64,000 nt of DNA from contig JADIYY010000004.1 in NCBI GenBank assembly GCA_016705065.1, positions 62,001-126,000 of the forward strand, in the 5' to 3' direction. The stretch is from Candidatus Aalborgiella aggregata (GTDB lineage: Bacteria > Pseudomonadota > Gammaproteobacteria > Burkholderiales > Burkholderiaceae_C). Position numbers and translations under genes: made by a program. Shown in pieces: positions 56,297 to 64,000 of this stretch (positions within the stretch are counted from its first letter, which is position 1; every line of letters starts with the position of its first letter). Under the pieces are notes generated by a model, which saw nothing but the letters and a program-made list of their open reading frames with translations, made no database searches and had not been told where the DNA came from.

Positions 56297-57232
56297 TTAT
56301 ACGTTTGGAATTTCTATTTCTGATTCAAATACCTTGGTCGCAGGTCCAGTCATCATGACGGCGCTATCCCCTCCTTGCCAATCAATTCGCAATAAGCCAC
56401 CATGGGTTTGCACATTGACCTTGCTATCCAGCAAACCCTGCCGTATGCCAGCCACCACAGCGGCACAAGCACCGGTGCCGCAAGCCAGCGTTTCACCTGC
56501 GCCACGCTCATAGACGCGCAATATGATGTTGCTGCGGTTCACAATTTGCATGAAACCTGCATTCACACCGCGTGCAAACCGTGGATGCGTTGCCAGCAAG
56601 GGGCCAATATGCGCCACATCAAATGTTTCGGCATTATTCACAATGTGAACTGCATGCGGATTTCCCATCGATACAACAGCAATATCGATATTGCAATTTG
56701 CTACATTATTTATAGCAACATAGGCAGTATTTACGCCGGCTACAGCCTGATTTTCCAAATATTTATCGCCAAGAGCAAGTATATAAAGTGTTGCAATGCC
56801 ACTTTGTTTTATCGCCAAACCAGCTGGGTCAAATGGCAAACTGATTGGGTCAAACCGCGGAGCACCCATGTCCACGGTCACTTGTCCATCAGGCGTGGCT
56901 TGCAAGGTCAGCACACGGTTCATGGTCTGGACTTTGATGGTGTCTTTGGTCGTCAAACCTTGATCGCGCACAAAGCGCACAAAACATCGCGCACCATTGC
57001 CGCAATGCTCCACTTCACCACCATCGTTGTTGTGGATAGCGTACGAAAAATCGATGTCCTGCGATCCAACAGGTGCAGCTCGTACCGACAGTATTTGGTC
57101 CGCTCCCACACCAAAATGTCGATCTGCTAAAAACTGGTACTGCGCCGTGCTCAGGTGCAAGCGCGCACGTGTCTCATCGAGCACCACAAAATCGTTGCCC
57201 GCGCCCTGCATTTTCGTGAATTTGATTTTCAT
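56297..57232 (-). CDS. dapF: Diaminopimelate epimerase with a repeat-encoded insertion
   Basis: 311 residues. MQGAGNDFVVLDE, active-site Cys in VEHCGNGARCF, SMGNPHAV, and the second active Cys in ERGAGETLACGTGACA. It converts LL- to meso-diaminopimelate for MurE and lysine. Residues about 156-180 (YLENQAVAGVNTAYVAINNV onward) are an insertion relative to the family, and match a dispersed repeat at 56700-56765 read in frame. The flanking motifs are intact, so the enzyme is probably active. It follows uvrA by 22 bases. Confidence 0.93.
   Translation of the reverse strand: MKIKFTKMQGAGNDFVVLDETRARLHLSTAQYQFLADRHFGVGADQILSVRAAPVGSQDIDFSYAIHNNDGGEVEHCGNGARCFVRFVRDQGLTTKDTIKVQTMNRVLTLQATPDGQVTVDMGAPRFDPISLPFDPAGLAIKQSGIATLYILALGDKYLENQAVAGVNTAYVAINNVANCNIDIAVVSMGNPHAVHIVNNAETFDVAHIGPLLATHPRFARGVNAGFMQIVNRSNIILRVYERGAGETLACGTGACAAVVAGIRQGLLDSKVNVQTHGGLLRIDWQGGDSAVMMTGPATKVFESEIEIPNV
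56700..56765 (+). repeat. Dispersed repeat, copy 4, inside dapF
   Basis: GCTACATTATTTATAGC, then AACATAGGCAGTATTTACGC, CGGCTACAGCCTG, ATTTTCCAAATATTT. The hairpin arms read GCTA and TAGC. It is translated in the opposite orientation within dapF without a stop codon. Confidence 0.8.
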
Positions 57233-57254
57233 AATCAGATATTACAACAATGCG

Positions 57255-60200
57255 CTACAAAAGACGTTTGAGGTAGTGCCCCGTAAAGCTGGCCTCATTT
57301 GCAGCGATGTCCTCTGGCGTACCCTCACCCACTACTTGCCCACCGCCAGCTCCGCCCTCAGGCCCCATGTCGATGAGCCAATCTGCGGTTTTGATGACGT
57401 CCAGGTTGTGTTCAATCACCACGATGGTGTTGCCCGCGTCGCGTAATTGGTGCAGCACTTTCAAGAGTAATGCAATATCGGCAAAATGCAAACCGGTGGT
57501 GGGTTCATCCAAGATGTACAAGGTGCGACCTGTGTCGCGTTTGCTCAGTTCCAGTGCCAGTTTGACGCGTTGAGCCTCGCCGCCAGACAGCGTGGTGGCG
57601 GATTGGCCCAGCTTGATGTAGGACAGACCCACATCCAGCAGCGTTTGCAACTTGCGGGCGATGACGGGCACAGTTTTAAAAAATTCAAATGCATCTTCAA
57701 CCGTCAAATCCAAAATCTGTGCAATGTTTTTGCCTTTGAACATCACTTCCAAGGTCTCACGGTTGTAGCGCATGCCCACACACACATCGCATGGCACATA
57801 GACATCCGGCAAAAAGTGCATCTCTACTTTTTTCACGCCATCACCTTGGCAGGCTTCACAGCGGCCACCAGCTACGTTGAAGCTGAATCGCCCCGCACCG
57901 TAGCCACGCTCTTTGGCCAAATTCATTTCTGCCATCAACTCGCGTATGGGGGTGAACATGCCCGTGTAGGTGGCTGGGTTGCTACGCGGCGTGCGGCCAA
58001 TGGGGGATTGGTCCACGTTGATGACTTTGTCAAAATGTTCAATGCCTTGTATCTCGTCATGTGCTGCTGGCTCTTCGTGTGCGCGGTACAGCTGGCGGGC
58101 CACTGCGGTGTAGAGCGTGTCGTTCACCAATGTCGATTTACCTGAACCAGACACTCCGGTCACACAGGTGAGTAAGCCGACTGGGAAAGCCACGCTCACA
58201 CCTTTGAGATTGTTGCCGGTGGCATTGATCACTTTGATGGCTTGCAAATCACCTTGGGTCGCGATATGTGCTTCATGCCGCACAGCCCAAGCTAAAGCCG
58301 CTTTGCTGGGTGCTTTACTGGTGGTTTTCGATTTCGTCGCCTTCGCAGTTGTCGGTGTTACTTCTTTAACAGTTGGCAGCCAAGGTGTTCGACGTTTCGG
58401 CACTTCTATTTTTAAAGTACCCGCCAGGTATTTGCCTGTTAATGAAGCTGTGTTGTTTTTCACATCATCAAAACTACCCTGTGCAATCACCCGCCCACCG
58501 TGTATACCTGCACCCAAACCCATGTCAATCACATGGTCAGCCGCATGCATCATGTCTTCATCGTGCTCCACCACCAGCACACTGTTGCCGATGTCGCGCA
58601 AGTGTTTCAATGTGCCAATCAATCGGTCGTTGTCGCGCTGGTGCAGGCCTATGCTGGGCTCGTCCAATACATACATCACGCCCGTTAAACCAGAACCAAT
58701 TTGCGATGCCAAACGGATACGCTGAGATTCACCACCACTCAGCGTTTCAGCACTTCGATCCAAGCTCAAATAATTCAAACCCACATCGTTCAAAAACTTC
58801 AGTCGCAAACCAATTTCGCGCACCACTTTAGCCGCAATTTCGCCTTTGGAACCCTGCATTTTCAAAGCATTGAAATAAGCATAACTCTCACGCAAGGTCC
58901 AATGACTGATTTCAAAAATCGCACGGGCTTGGTCGCCTTCTCCAATCTTGACATGACGCGCTTCGACGCGCAGCCGGGAGCCATTGCAAACGGTGCACGG
59001 TTGTGATGCACGGTAGCGCGCCAATTCCTCGCGCACGGTGCTGGATTCGGTCTCTCGGTAGCGCCTTTGCATGTTGGGAATGATGCCTTCAAACGGGTGT
59101 TTTTTAGTGAGTTTTTTACCTTCAAAACTGCCCGAATCCATCACGTAGCTGAACTTGATTTCTTCTTCGCCTGAACCATGCAACACCGCATCTTGCACAC
59201 TCTGTGGCAAGCTCTCAAACGGTGCTTCAATGTCGAATTTATAGTGCTTGGCCAAGCTCTCGAGTAACGCAAAATAATAGCCATTGCGCCTGTCCCAGCT
59301 CTTGATGGCGCCACTGGCCAAACTCAAACTGGGGAATGCCACCACGCGTGCTGGATCAAAAAATTCCATATGCCCCAAGCCATCGCAGCTTGGACACGCG
59401 CCTATTGGAGAGTTGAATGAAAACAAACGGGGTTCAAGCTCGCTGAGTGAGTAAGTGCAAACTGGGCAAGCAAATTTGGCATTGAACAAATGCTCAGTTC
59501 CAGCATCCATCTCTTGTGCAATGGCACGGCCATCGGCCAGTTTCAAAGCCGCTTCAAAACTCTCCGCCAAGCGTTGCTTCAACTCTTCACGCACTTTCAA
59601 ACGGTCTATCACCACGTCAATGTCGTGCTTTTCGGTTTTTTTCAGTTTCGGCAAATCGTCAAACTCATACGCTTGCCCATCCACCCGAAAGCGCACATAG
59701 CCCTGTGCTTGCATGGCAGCAAACACATCTAAAAATTCGCCTTTCTTCTCACGTGCAATGGGTGCAAGAATCATCAGCTTGGTATCTTCAGGCAATGCCA
59801 ACACCGCATCGACCATTTGGCTCACCGTTTGCGATTGCAAGGGCAAGTTGTGTGTGGGGCAAAAAGGTGTGCCAGCGCGGGCGAACAAAAGCCGCAGGTA
59901 GTCGTGAATTTCCGTCACCGTACCGACGGTGGAGCGTGGGTTGTGGCTGGTGGCCTTTTGTTCGATGGAAATGGCAGGGCTCAAGCCCTCGATCACGTCC
60001 ACATCGGGCTTGTCCATCAGTTGCAAAAACTGCCTTGCGTAGGTGGACAAGCTCTCCACATAACGGCGTTGTCCTTCGGCATAGAGCGTGTCAAACGCCA
60101 AACTCGACTTGCCAGACCCACTCAATCCGGTGATCACCACCAATTGGTTGCGTGGAATATCAATGTCCACGTTCTTCAAATTGTGCGTACGCGCCCCGCG

Positions 60201-60362
60201 AATGCTGATTTTTTGCGCTGCTAAAGCTTGTGCCAAATAGCGGCCGTTTTGGTCATTTACTGCCTTTTCAGCAGCTTTTTCCTTCTCAAACTCAGCTTCT
60301 AGACTGGCTAAGGATTGGGTGCTATTGGTATCGGATACCGAAGAATCGTTCAATGCGTTCAC
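57255..60362 (-). CDS. uvrA: Excinuclease ABC subunit A
   Basis: 1035 residues, longer than the usual 940. Two ABC modules: first Walker A GLSGSGKSSLAFDTLY, signature LSGGESQRIRLA; second Walker A GVSGSGKSTLVNDTLY, signature LSGGEAQRVKLA. Zinc motifs CPVC...CPSC and RCEACQGDG...CDVC are complete. The extra length comes from an N-terminal extension of about 45 residues (acidic/Ala-rich) and a Thr/Lys-rich insert (about residues 655-700, TTAKATKSKTTSKAPSKAAL) before the second module. Damage recognition in nucleotide-excision repair. No clear LexA box upstream. Confidence 0.95.
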   Translation of the reverse strand: MNALNDSSVSDTNSTQSLASLEAEFEKEKAAEKAVNDQNGRYLAQALAAQKISIRGARTHNLKNVDIDIPRNQLVVITGLSGSGKSSLAFDTLYAEGQRRYVESLSTYARQFLQLMDKPDVDVIEGLSPAISIEQKATSHNPRSTVGTVTEIHDYLRLLFARAGTPFCPTHNLPLQSQTVSQMVDAVLALPEDTKLMILAPIAREKKGEFLDVFAAMQAQGYVRFRVDGQAYEFDDLPKLKKTEKHDIDVVIDRLKVREELKQRLAESFEAALKLADGRAIAQEMDAGTEHLFNAKFACPVCTYSLSELEPRLFSFNSPIGACPSCDGLGHMEFFDPARVVAFPSLSLASGAIKSWDRRNGYYFALLESLAKHYKFDIEAPFESLPQSVQDAVLHGSGEEEIKFSYVMDSGSFEGKKLTKKHPFEGIIPNMQRRYRETESSTVREELARYRASQPCTVCNGSRLRVEARHVKIGEGDQARAIFEISHWTLRESYAYFNALKMQGSKGEIAAKVVREIGLRLKFLNDVGLNYLSLDRSAETLSGGESQRIRLASQIGSGLTGVMYVLDEPSIGLHQRDNDRLIGTLKHLRDIGNSVLVVEHDEDMMHAADHVIDMGLGAGIHGGRVIAQGSFDDVKNNTASLTGKYLAGTLKIEVPKRRTPWLPTVKEVTPTTAKATKSKTTSKAPSKAALAWAVRHEAHIATQGDLQAIKVINATGNNLKGVSVAFPVGLLTCVTGVSGSGKSTLVNDTLYTAVARQLYRAHEEPAAHDEIQGIEHFDKVINVDQSPIGRTPRSNPATYTGMFTPIRELMAEMNLAKERGYGAGRFSFNVAGGRCEACQGDGVKKVEMHFLPDVYVPCDVCVGMRYNRETLEVMFKGKNIAQILDLTVEDAFEFFKTVPVIARKLQTLLDVGLSYIKLGQSATTLSGGEAQRVKLALELSKRDTGRTLYILDEPTTGLHFADIALLLKVLHQLRDAGNTIVVIEHNLDVIKTADWLIDMGPEGGAGGGQVVGEGTPEDIAANEASFTGHYLKRLL

Positions 60363-60472
60363 AAATAAATTCGCTAACTAATTAACTTAGAAGCGTCAAA
60401 AAGACAACCCTCTATGATAATGTGCCCTGAGTTGATTCGCAAACTTTCTAAATCATCAAATTTTCAGTATTT

Positions 60473-61138
60473 ATGACCTCCAAACCCCGCCAATTTGACC
60501 TGATTGCTTTCGATTGGGATGGCACATTGGCAGATTCCACCGCCATCATCACGCGCTGCATTCAGGCGGCAGCCTTGGATGTGTGTGGGGTGCAGCCCAG
60601 CGATGAGGATGCGTCTTATGTGATCGGCATGGGGCTGGTGCAAGCGCTTCGCCATGCGGTGCCGCAACTCTCGCCCGATGATTACCCGCGCATGGCCGAG
60701 CGCTACAAGTTTCACTACAGCAAGCATTCCAACGACATCTTTTTATTCAAAGGGGTGGAAGCCATGTTGAATGCACTTAAGGCGAAACAGCACATTCTGA
60801 CAGTCGCCACGGGAAAAGGGCGCAAGGGTTTGGACGATGTGCTGAGCAGTGTGGCATTGCACGGCTTTTTTGACGGCTCACGAACGGCTGACCAAACTGC
60901 TGGCAAACCCAATCCACTGATGCTGCACGAGTTGATGGAAGAATTTAATGTGCCACCCGAGCGCACTTTGATGATTGGCGACACCACACACGATTTGGGC
61001 ATGGCACAAAATGCCGATTGCGCATGTGTGGGCGTAAGCTATGGTGCGCACGACCATGAAGCATTTGAAGAATTCAAACCACTTTATGTTGCACACTCAG
61101 TGGCTGATTTGCACCAATGGCTGGAACTTTATGCATAA
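60473..61138 (+). CDS. HAD phosphatase, phosphoglycolate phosphatase type
   Basis: 221 residues. HAD motif I FDWDGTLADSTA, motif II/III (TVATGKGRKGLDDVL; GKPNPLMLHELMEEF) and motif IV GDTTHDLGMAQNADCACVGV. The family removes phosphate from 2-phosphoglycolate and similar compounds. Divergent from uvrA. A dispersed repeat overlaps its stop codon. Confidence 0.85.
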   Translation: MTSKPRQFDLIAFDWDGTLADSTAIITRCIQAAALDVCGVQPSDEDASYVIGMGLVQALRHAVPQLSPDDYPRMAERYKFHYSKHSNDIFLFKGVEAMLNALKAKQHILTVATGKGRKGLDDVLSSVALHGFFDGSRTADQTAGKPNPLMLHELMEEFNVPPERTLMIGDTTHDLGMAQNADCACVGVSYGAHDHEAFEEFKPLYVAHSVADLHQWLELYA

Positions 61139-61191
61139 AATTGGCACTCAGACGGCGTATTGATTGCCTATTTTGCTATTAAGTTCATAGC
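61130..61191 (-). repeat. Dispersed repeat, copy 5, at the stop codon of the HAD gene
   Basis: On the minus strand: GCTATGAACTTAATAGC, AAAATAGGCAATCAATACGCC, GTCTGAGTGCC and an AT-rich end reaching into the last codons of the upstream gene. It fills most of the gap before the Rieske gene. Confidence 0.7.
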
Positions 61192-61218
61192 GTTTAACTT
61201 CTTTTAACCACCCAATCA

Positions 61219-61587
61219 ATGAGCAACTCTGTCATACCATTGTGCAACAGCAAAGACCTGCAAGAAGGTGACTTGGCCGTTCCCTTTGATGTGGTTTATG
61301 AAGGACAAACCTGCCGTGCCTTTGCGATTCGGTTTGAAGGCCAAGCACAAGCCTACTTGAACCGCTGCAGCCACGTGGCGATGGAGCTGGATTTTCAGCC
61401 CAACCGCGTGTTTGACAACAGTGGCCGCTGGTTGCTGTGCGCCACCCATGGTGCCGAATACCACCCGGAAACCGGCGACTGCGTGGGCGGTCCGTGCCGT
61501 GGCGGCTTGGTCAAAATAGAGTTGACTGAATCGCAAGGCGTGGTTCACTGGCATACTGCGTACAACTTAAAAGCTGTTGAGTTTTAA
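61219..61587 (+). CDS. Rieske [2Fe-2S] domain protein
   Basis: 122-residue stand-alone ferredoxin-like Rieske domain. Cluster ligands: CSH in NRCSHVAMELDF and CATHG in LLCATHGAEYHPETG, followed by the proline-type loop VGGPCRGG. Small soluble proteins of this type act as electron donors or assembly partners; the partner is unknown. Upstream of sppA by about 40 bases. Confidence 0.88.
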   Translation: MSNSVIPLCNSKDLQEGDLAVPFDVVYEGQTCRAFAIRFEGQAQAYLNRCSHVAMELDFQPNRVFDNSGRWLLCATHGAEYHPETGDCVGGPCRGGLVKIELTESQGVVHWHTAYNLKAVEF

Positions 61588-61628
61588 TCTCGGCTTGCAA
61601 TTAGACATTCCACCTCCAAATTCTCACC

Positions 61629-62654
61629 ATGAACGAACCTTTTTTAAACGAATCCGTGCCCTCCAATTCAACTGCTGCCAAAATTGACGCTGAAAGCACG
61701 ACGTCCAATTCTTTCGGTAACAGTACCAATACAACATGGGAGCGCGCCACACTTGAAAAACTCGCCTACGCGTCGCTGAACGAACAAAAAACAGCACGCT
61801 ACTGGCGCACCTTTGTGCGTTTGGCATGGCTGACCTTTTTTGCGATTTTGGCTTGGATGCTGTTTTCAGAAAACACGCCCACCAAAGTTTCACACAGCGA
61901 ACACACTGCGGTGCTCGAAATCAAAGGTGAGATTTCAGCCGGCTCAGAGGGCAGTTCTGAACAGATTCTGTCTGCCATGCGCAACGCTTTTGAAGACAAA
62001 GGCTCCAAAGCCGTGGTTATGCTGATTAATTCACCCGGTGGCAGTCCGGTGCAAGCGGGCATCATCAACGATGAAATATACCGTCTCAAAGCACTGCACA
62101 AAAAGCCCATTTATGCCGTGGTGGAAGACACATGTGCTTCTGCCGCTTACTACATTGCAGTGGCAGCAGATGAAATTTATGTGGACAAGGCCAGCATCGT
62201 CGGCAGCATTGGCGTGCTGATGAGTGGCTTTGGTGTCACTGGTTTGATGGAAAAATTAGGTATTGAACGCCGTTTGATGACAGCAGGCGAAAACAAAGGC
62301 TTTCTCGACCCTTTCAGCCCACAAACCGAAAAGCACCGTGCGTACACGCAAGGTATGCTGAATCAGATTCACCAACAGTTCATTGCTGTGGTTAAAAAAG
62401 GCCGTGGTGATCGTTTGAAAGAAACGCCAGACACATTCACTGGTTTGTTTTGGAGTGGCCAACAAGCCGTGGAAATGGGCTTGGCCGACAAAATTGGCAC
62501 AGTCGATTATGTAGCCCGCGAAGTAGTGCGAGCACCTGAATTGATTGACTATACCAAACGCGACAATGTGGCTGAAAAATTAGCCAAACGCTTTGGCGCT
62601 GCTTTGGGTGAAGGTGCTGTGAAAGCGCTGAAGACGTTACCTGCGGTGCAATGA
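61629..62654 (+). CDS. sppA: Signal peptide peptidase SppA (S49)
   Basis: 341 residues with one N-terminal span (FVRLAWLTFFAILAWMLF). S49 core: VLEIKGEISAGSEG, MLINSPGGSPVQAGII, catalytic Ser in EDTCASAAYYIAVAADEIY, SIVGSIGVLMSGFG and a Lys candidate in TAGENKGFLDPF. It degrades leftover signal peptides in the membrane. Convergent with the acyltransferase gene. Confidence 0.9.
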   Translation: MNEPFLNESVPSNSTAAKIDAESTTSNSFGNSTNTTWERATLEKLAYASLNEQKTARYWRTFVRLAWLTFFAILAWMLFSENTPTKVSHSEHTAVLEIKGEISAGSEGSSEQILSAMRNAFEDKGSKAVVMLINSPGGSPVQAGIINDEIYRLKALHKKPIYAVVEDTCASAAYYIAVAADEIYVDKASIVGSIGVLMSGFGVTGLMEKLGIERRLMTAGENKGFLDPFSPQTEKHRAYTQGMLNQIHQQFIAVVKKGRGDRLKETPDTFTGLFWSGQQAVEMGLADKIGTVDYVAREVVRAPELIDYTKRDNVAEKLAKRFGAALGEGAVKALKTLPAVQ

Positions 62655-62666
62655 GGGTTTTGAATT

Positions 62667-62687
62667 AAGTTACGCCAACGGTAACTT
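62667..62687. terminator. Convergent hairpin between sppA and the acyltransferase gene
   Basis: AAGTTAC (62667-62673), loop GCCAACG, GTAACTT (62681-62687): a perfect 7-bp stem spanning the gap between two convergent stops. There is no clear T-run, so terminator function is only likely. Confidence 0.45.
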
Positions 62688-64000
62688 ACTCATTTCCCCA
62701 AGGCAACATCAATGTCACCAAACTCAGTTTCGCAAATTCGGGCTCAAATTCGTCAATGATTTTTTGCGGGTTGGGGCACAAGGTGCTGTCGCTGATGATG
62801 CCAAACTGCACGCCGCCACCGTAGCTCAATATCGACACACCCAAACCGACGCTGCCACTTTGCGGCACCCAAAACAAGGTTTGCTCCAGTGTTGAACCAC
62901 ACATTTGTAATTTTTGAGCAGGACCAGGCACATTGGTCATCACCGCAGTGGTTTTTTTAGAAAACATGTTCAGCACAGCTTCTTGGGCAGATTTCACCAA
63001 TGTGCCAGCAACTGCCAATGTTGCAAACGCCAACAAAGGTTGCATACTGCCCTTTAATAATTTCATACGGCGACGCACTTCGTAAACTCTCTCAATCGGG
63101 TTATCAAGGCCTATGGGCAAAACCACTGGCGCGAGACCAAAATGGTTGCCTAGTTTGTAGGCTTCCTCTATTGGTCGTAAGTTCACCGGCACCATGGCCC
63201 GAATGTCCTTGCCTTTCACTTCGTCGCCAAAATCACTCAAATAAGCACTGATTGCACCCGCAACACAGCTCAATAACACATCGTTAATTGAACAGTTCAG
63301 AGCCTTACCGACGGCTTTGACTTCGACCAACGGTATGGGTTGGCACCATGCCACTTTTTTGGTTTGGCCTGGTTGCCCTTTCAGCCTTGTTGGCGAATCG
63401 TCTTGCATCAACAAAAGCCCAGCCGCATCACCAGCCAACTTGTAGGCTAAATTTGCGAGGTGCGCCGTCGTTGCCAAGCCTTGTTCCATGCCATGTTTTG
63501 GGTCGCCCAAAAGGTCAAACGAACCTGCAACGCCATCACCGGTTTTATCCAATGCCGTGATGGCCATTTGCGTCAAAGGCCTGATCAAGGTGTTATTCAC
63601 CCAGTCTTCTGCGCCATCTAAACCACTGCGTTTCTCAACCTTGGCTTTTCTCAATATCGGTAACTTGCCACCGTCCATCATGGACATGCATACAGAAATT
63701 AAAGCGATGCCATCAGCAATGCAATGGTGTATGCGCATGATCAAACAACTCCCACCATCGTAGTTTTCAACCAAATGAAATTGCCACAGCGGACGCTTGC
63801 GATTCAATGGCACCATGGCCAATTCTGCAATGCGGTCTTGCAACGCGGTTTGATGTTGTCCTTTGGCATGTTTGGGTAGTTTTTCAATCACCACATGCTG
63901 GCTCAAATCAAAACGGTCATCGTCCACCCAAGTCGCGCCCGCAGTGTCTTCTACAACGCGCTGTTTGAAGCGTCTAAATTGAAGCAAACTGTTTTCAATA
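62686..64000 (-). CDS. Wax ester synthase/diacylglycerol acyltransferase family protein (N-terminus outside window)
   Basis: The frame is open to the right edge, so the start is missing. Catalytic motif HHCIADG in MRIHHCIADGIALISV, preceded by PLNRKRPLWQFHLVE, and the C-terminal PLW-family motif NVPGPAQKLQMCGS. WS/DGAT enzymes join acyl-CoA to fatty alcohol or diacylglycerol to make storage lipid. A family typical length of 450-500 residues means about 30-60 are missing. Confidence 0.88.
   Translation of the reverse strand, partial: IENSLLQFRRFKQRVVEDTAGATWVDDDRFDLSQHVVIEKLPKHAKGQHQTALQDRIAELAMVPLNRKRPLWQFHLVENYDGGSCLIMRIHHCIADGIALISVCMSMMDGGKLPILRKAKVEKRSGLDGAEDWVNNTLIRPLTQMAITALDKTGDGVAGSFDLLGDPKHGMEQGLATTAHLANLAYKLAGDAAGLLLMQDDSPTRLKGQPGQTKKVAWCQPIPLVEVKAVGKALNCSINDVLLSCVAGAISAYLSDFGDEVKGKDIRAMVPVNLRPIEEAYKLGNHFGLAPVVLPIGLDNPIERVYEVRRRMKLLKGSMQPLLAFATLAVAGTLVKSAQEAVLNMFSKKTTAVMTNVPGPAQKLQMCGSTLEQTLFWVPQSGSVGLGVSILSYGGGVQFGIISDSTLCPNPQKIIDEFEPEFAKLSLVTLMLPWGNE

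Noticed and set aside
1..64000. CRISPR arrays, tRNA or rRNA genes
   Set aside because: No regularly spaced direct repeats and no cloverleaf or rRNA-like sequence noticed in the gaps between genes.

Overview
This window reads as chromosomal DNA of a betaproteobacterium of the order Burkholderiales, possibly near Comamonadaceae. The evidence is gene content and order: xseB-ispA-dxs, a TRAP dicarboxylate-type transporter, rne back to back with rluC, pgpA-cinA, a complete mraZ-to-lpxC division and cell wall (dcw) cluster, a CobW-type GTPase beside an unusual DksA, and uvrA-dapF-DUF484-xerC. No rRNA, tRNA, CRISPR array, transposase or phage gene was seen.

Layout. 1-3.4 kb is an accessory island: the end of an exosortase-family transpeptidase gene, a small membrane-anchored protein, and two tandem cassettes. 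Each cassette has a tiny protein (65 or 58 residues) consisting of a signal peptide plus a sortase-like C-terminal signal with motif P-G-x-E-F-G-x-G-S-I, followed by a fatty-acid-hydroxylase/sterol-desaturase family membrane enzyme. Duplicated fragments of the flanking genes bracket the cassettes. 3.5-14.3 kb is housekeeping and accessory metabolism: DUF1801, aminotransferase, nth, DUF808, cytochrome c, DUF2853, mercaptopyruvate sulfurtransferase, DMT exporter, xseB-ispA-dxs and dctP. 14.5-28.7 kb carries dctMQ, ridA, rne, rluC, an outer-membrane protein with a ZIP transporter, nnrDE, bdhA, cinA, pgpA and rodA. 28.8-33.0 kb is an RNase II, TonB-like, mtgA, ruvC set. 33.1-51.5 kb is the dcw cluster on the minus strand, with stop/start overlaps at most junctions. 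51.7-64 kb holds a hypothetical gene, dksA, cobW, xerC, DUF484, dapF, uvrA, a phosphoglycolate phosphatase-like gene, a Rieske protein, a signal peptide peptidase, and a WS/DGAT-type acyltransferase cut by the right edge.

Three things stand out. First, the exosortase/mini-substrate/hydroxylase island looks like a dedicated sorting and lipid-modification system. Second, a dispersed repeat of about 65 bp occurs five times; two copies lie inside the coding frames of dapF and nnrDE and add peptide segments there, and two others sit at gene stop codons. Third, four genes between 6.7 and 17.4 kb (DUF808, dxs, dctP, ridA) are each broken by exactly one missing base, and the rne tail has an in-frame stop. 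Because dxs should be essential, sequencing or assembly error is the simplest explanation for the deletions.
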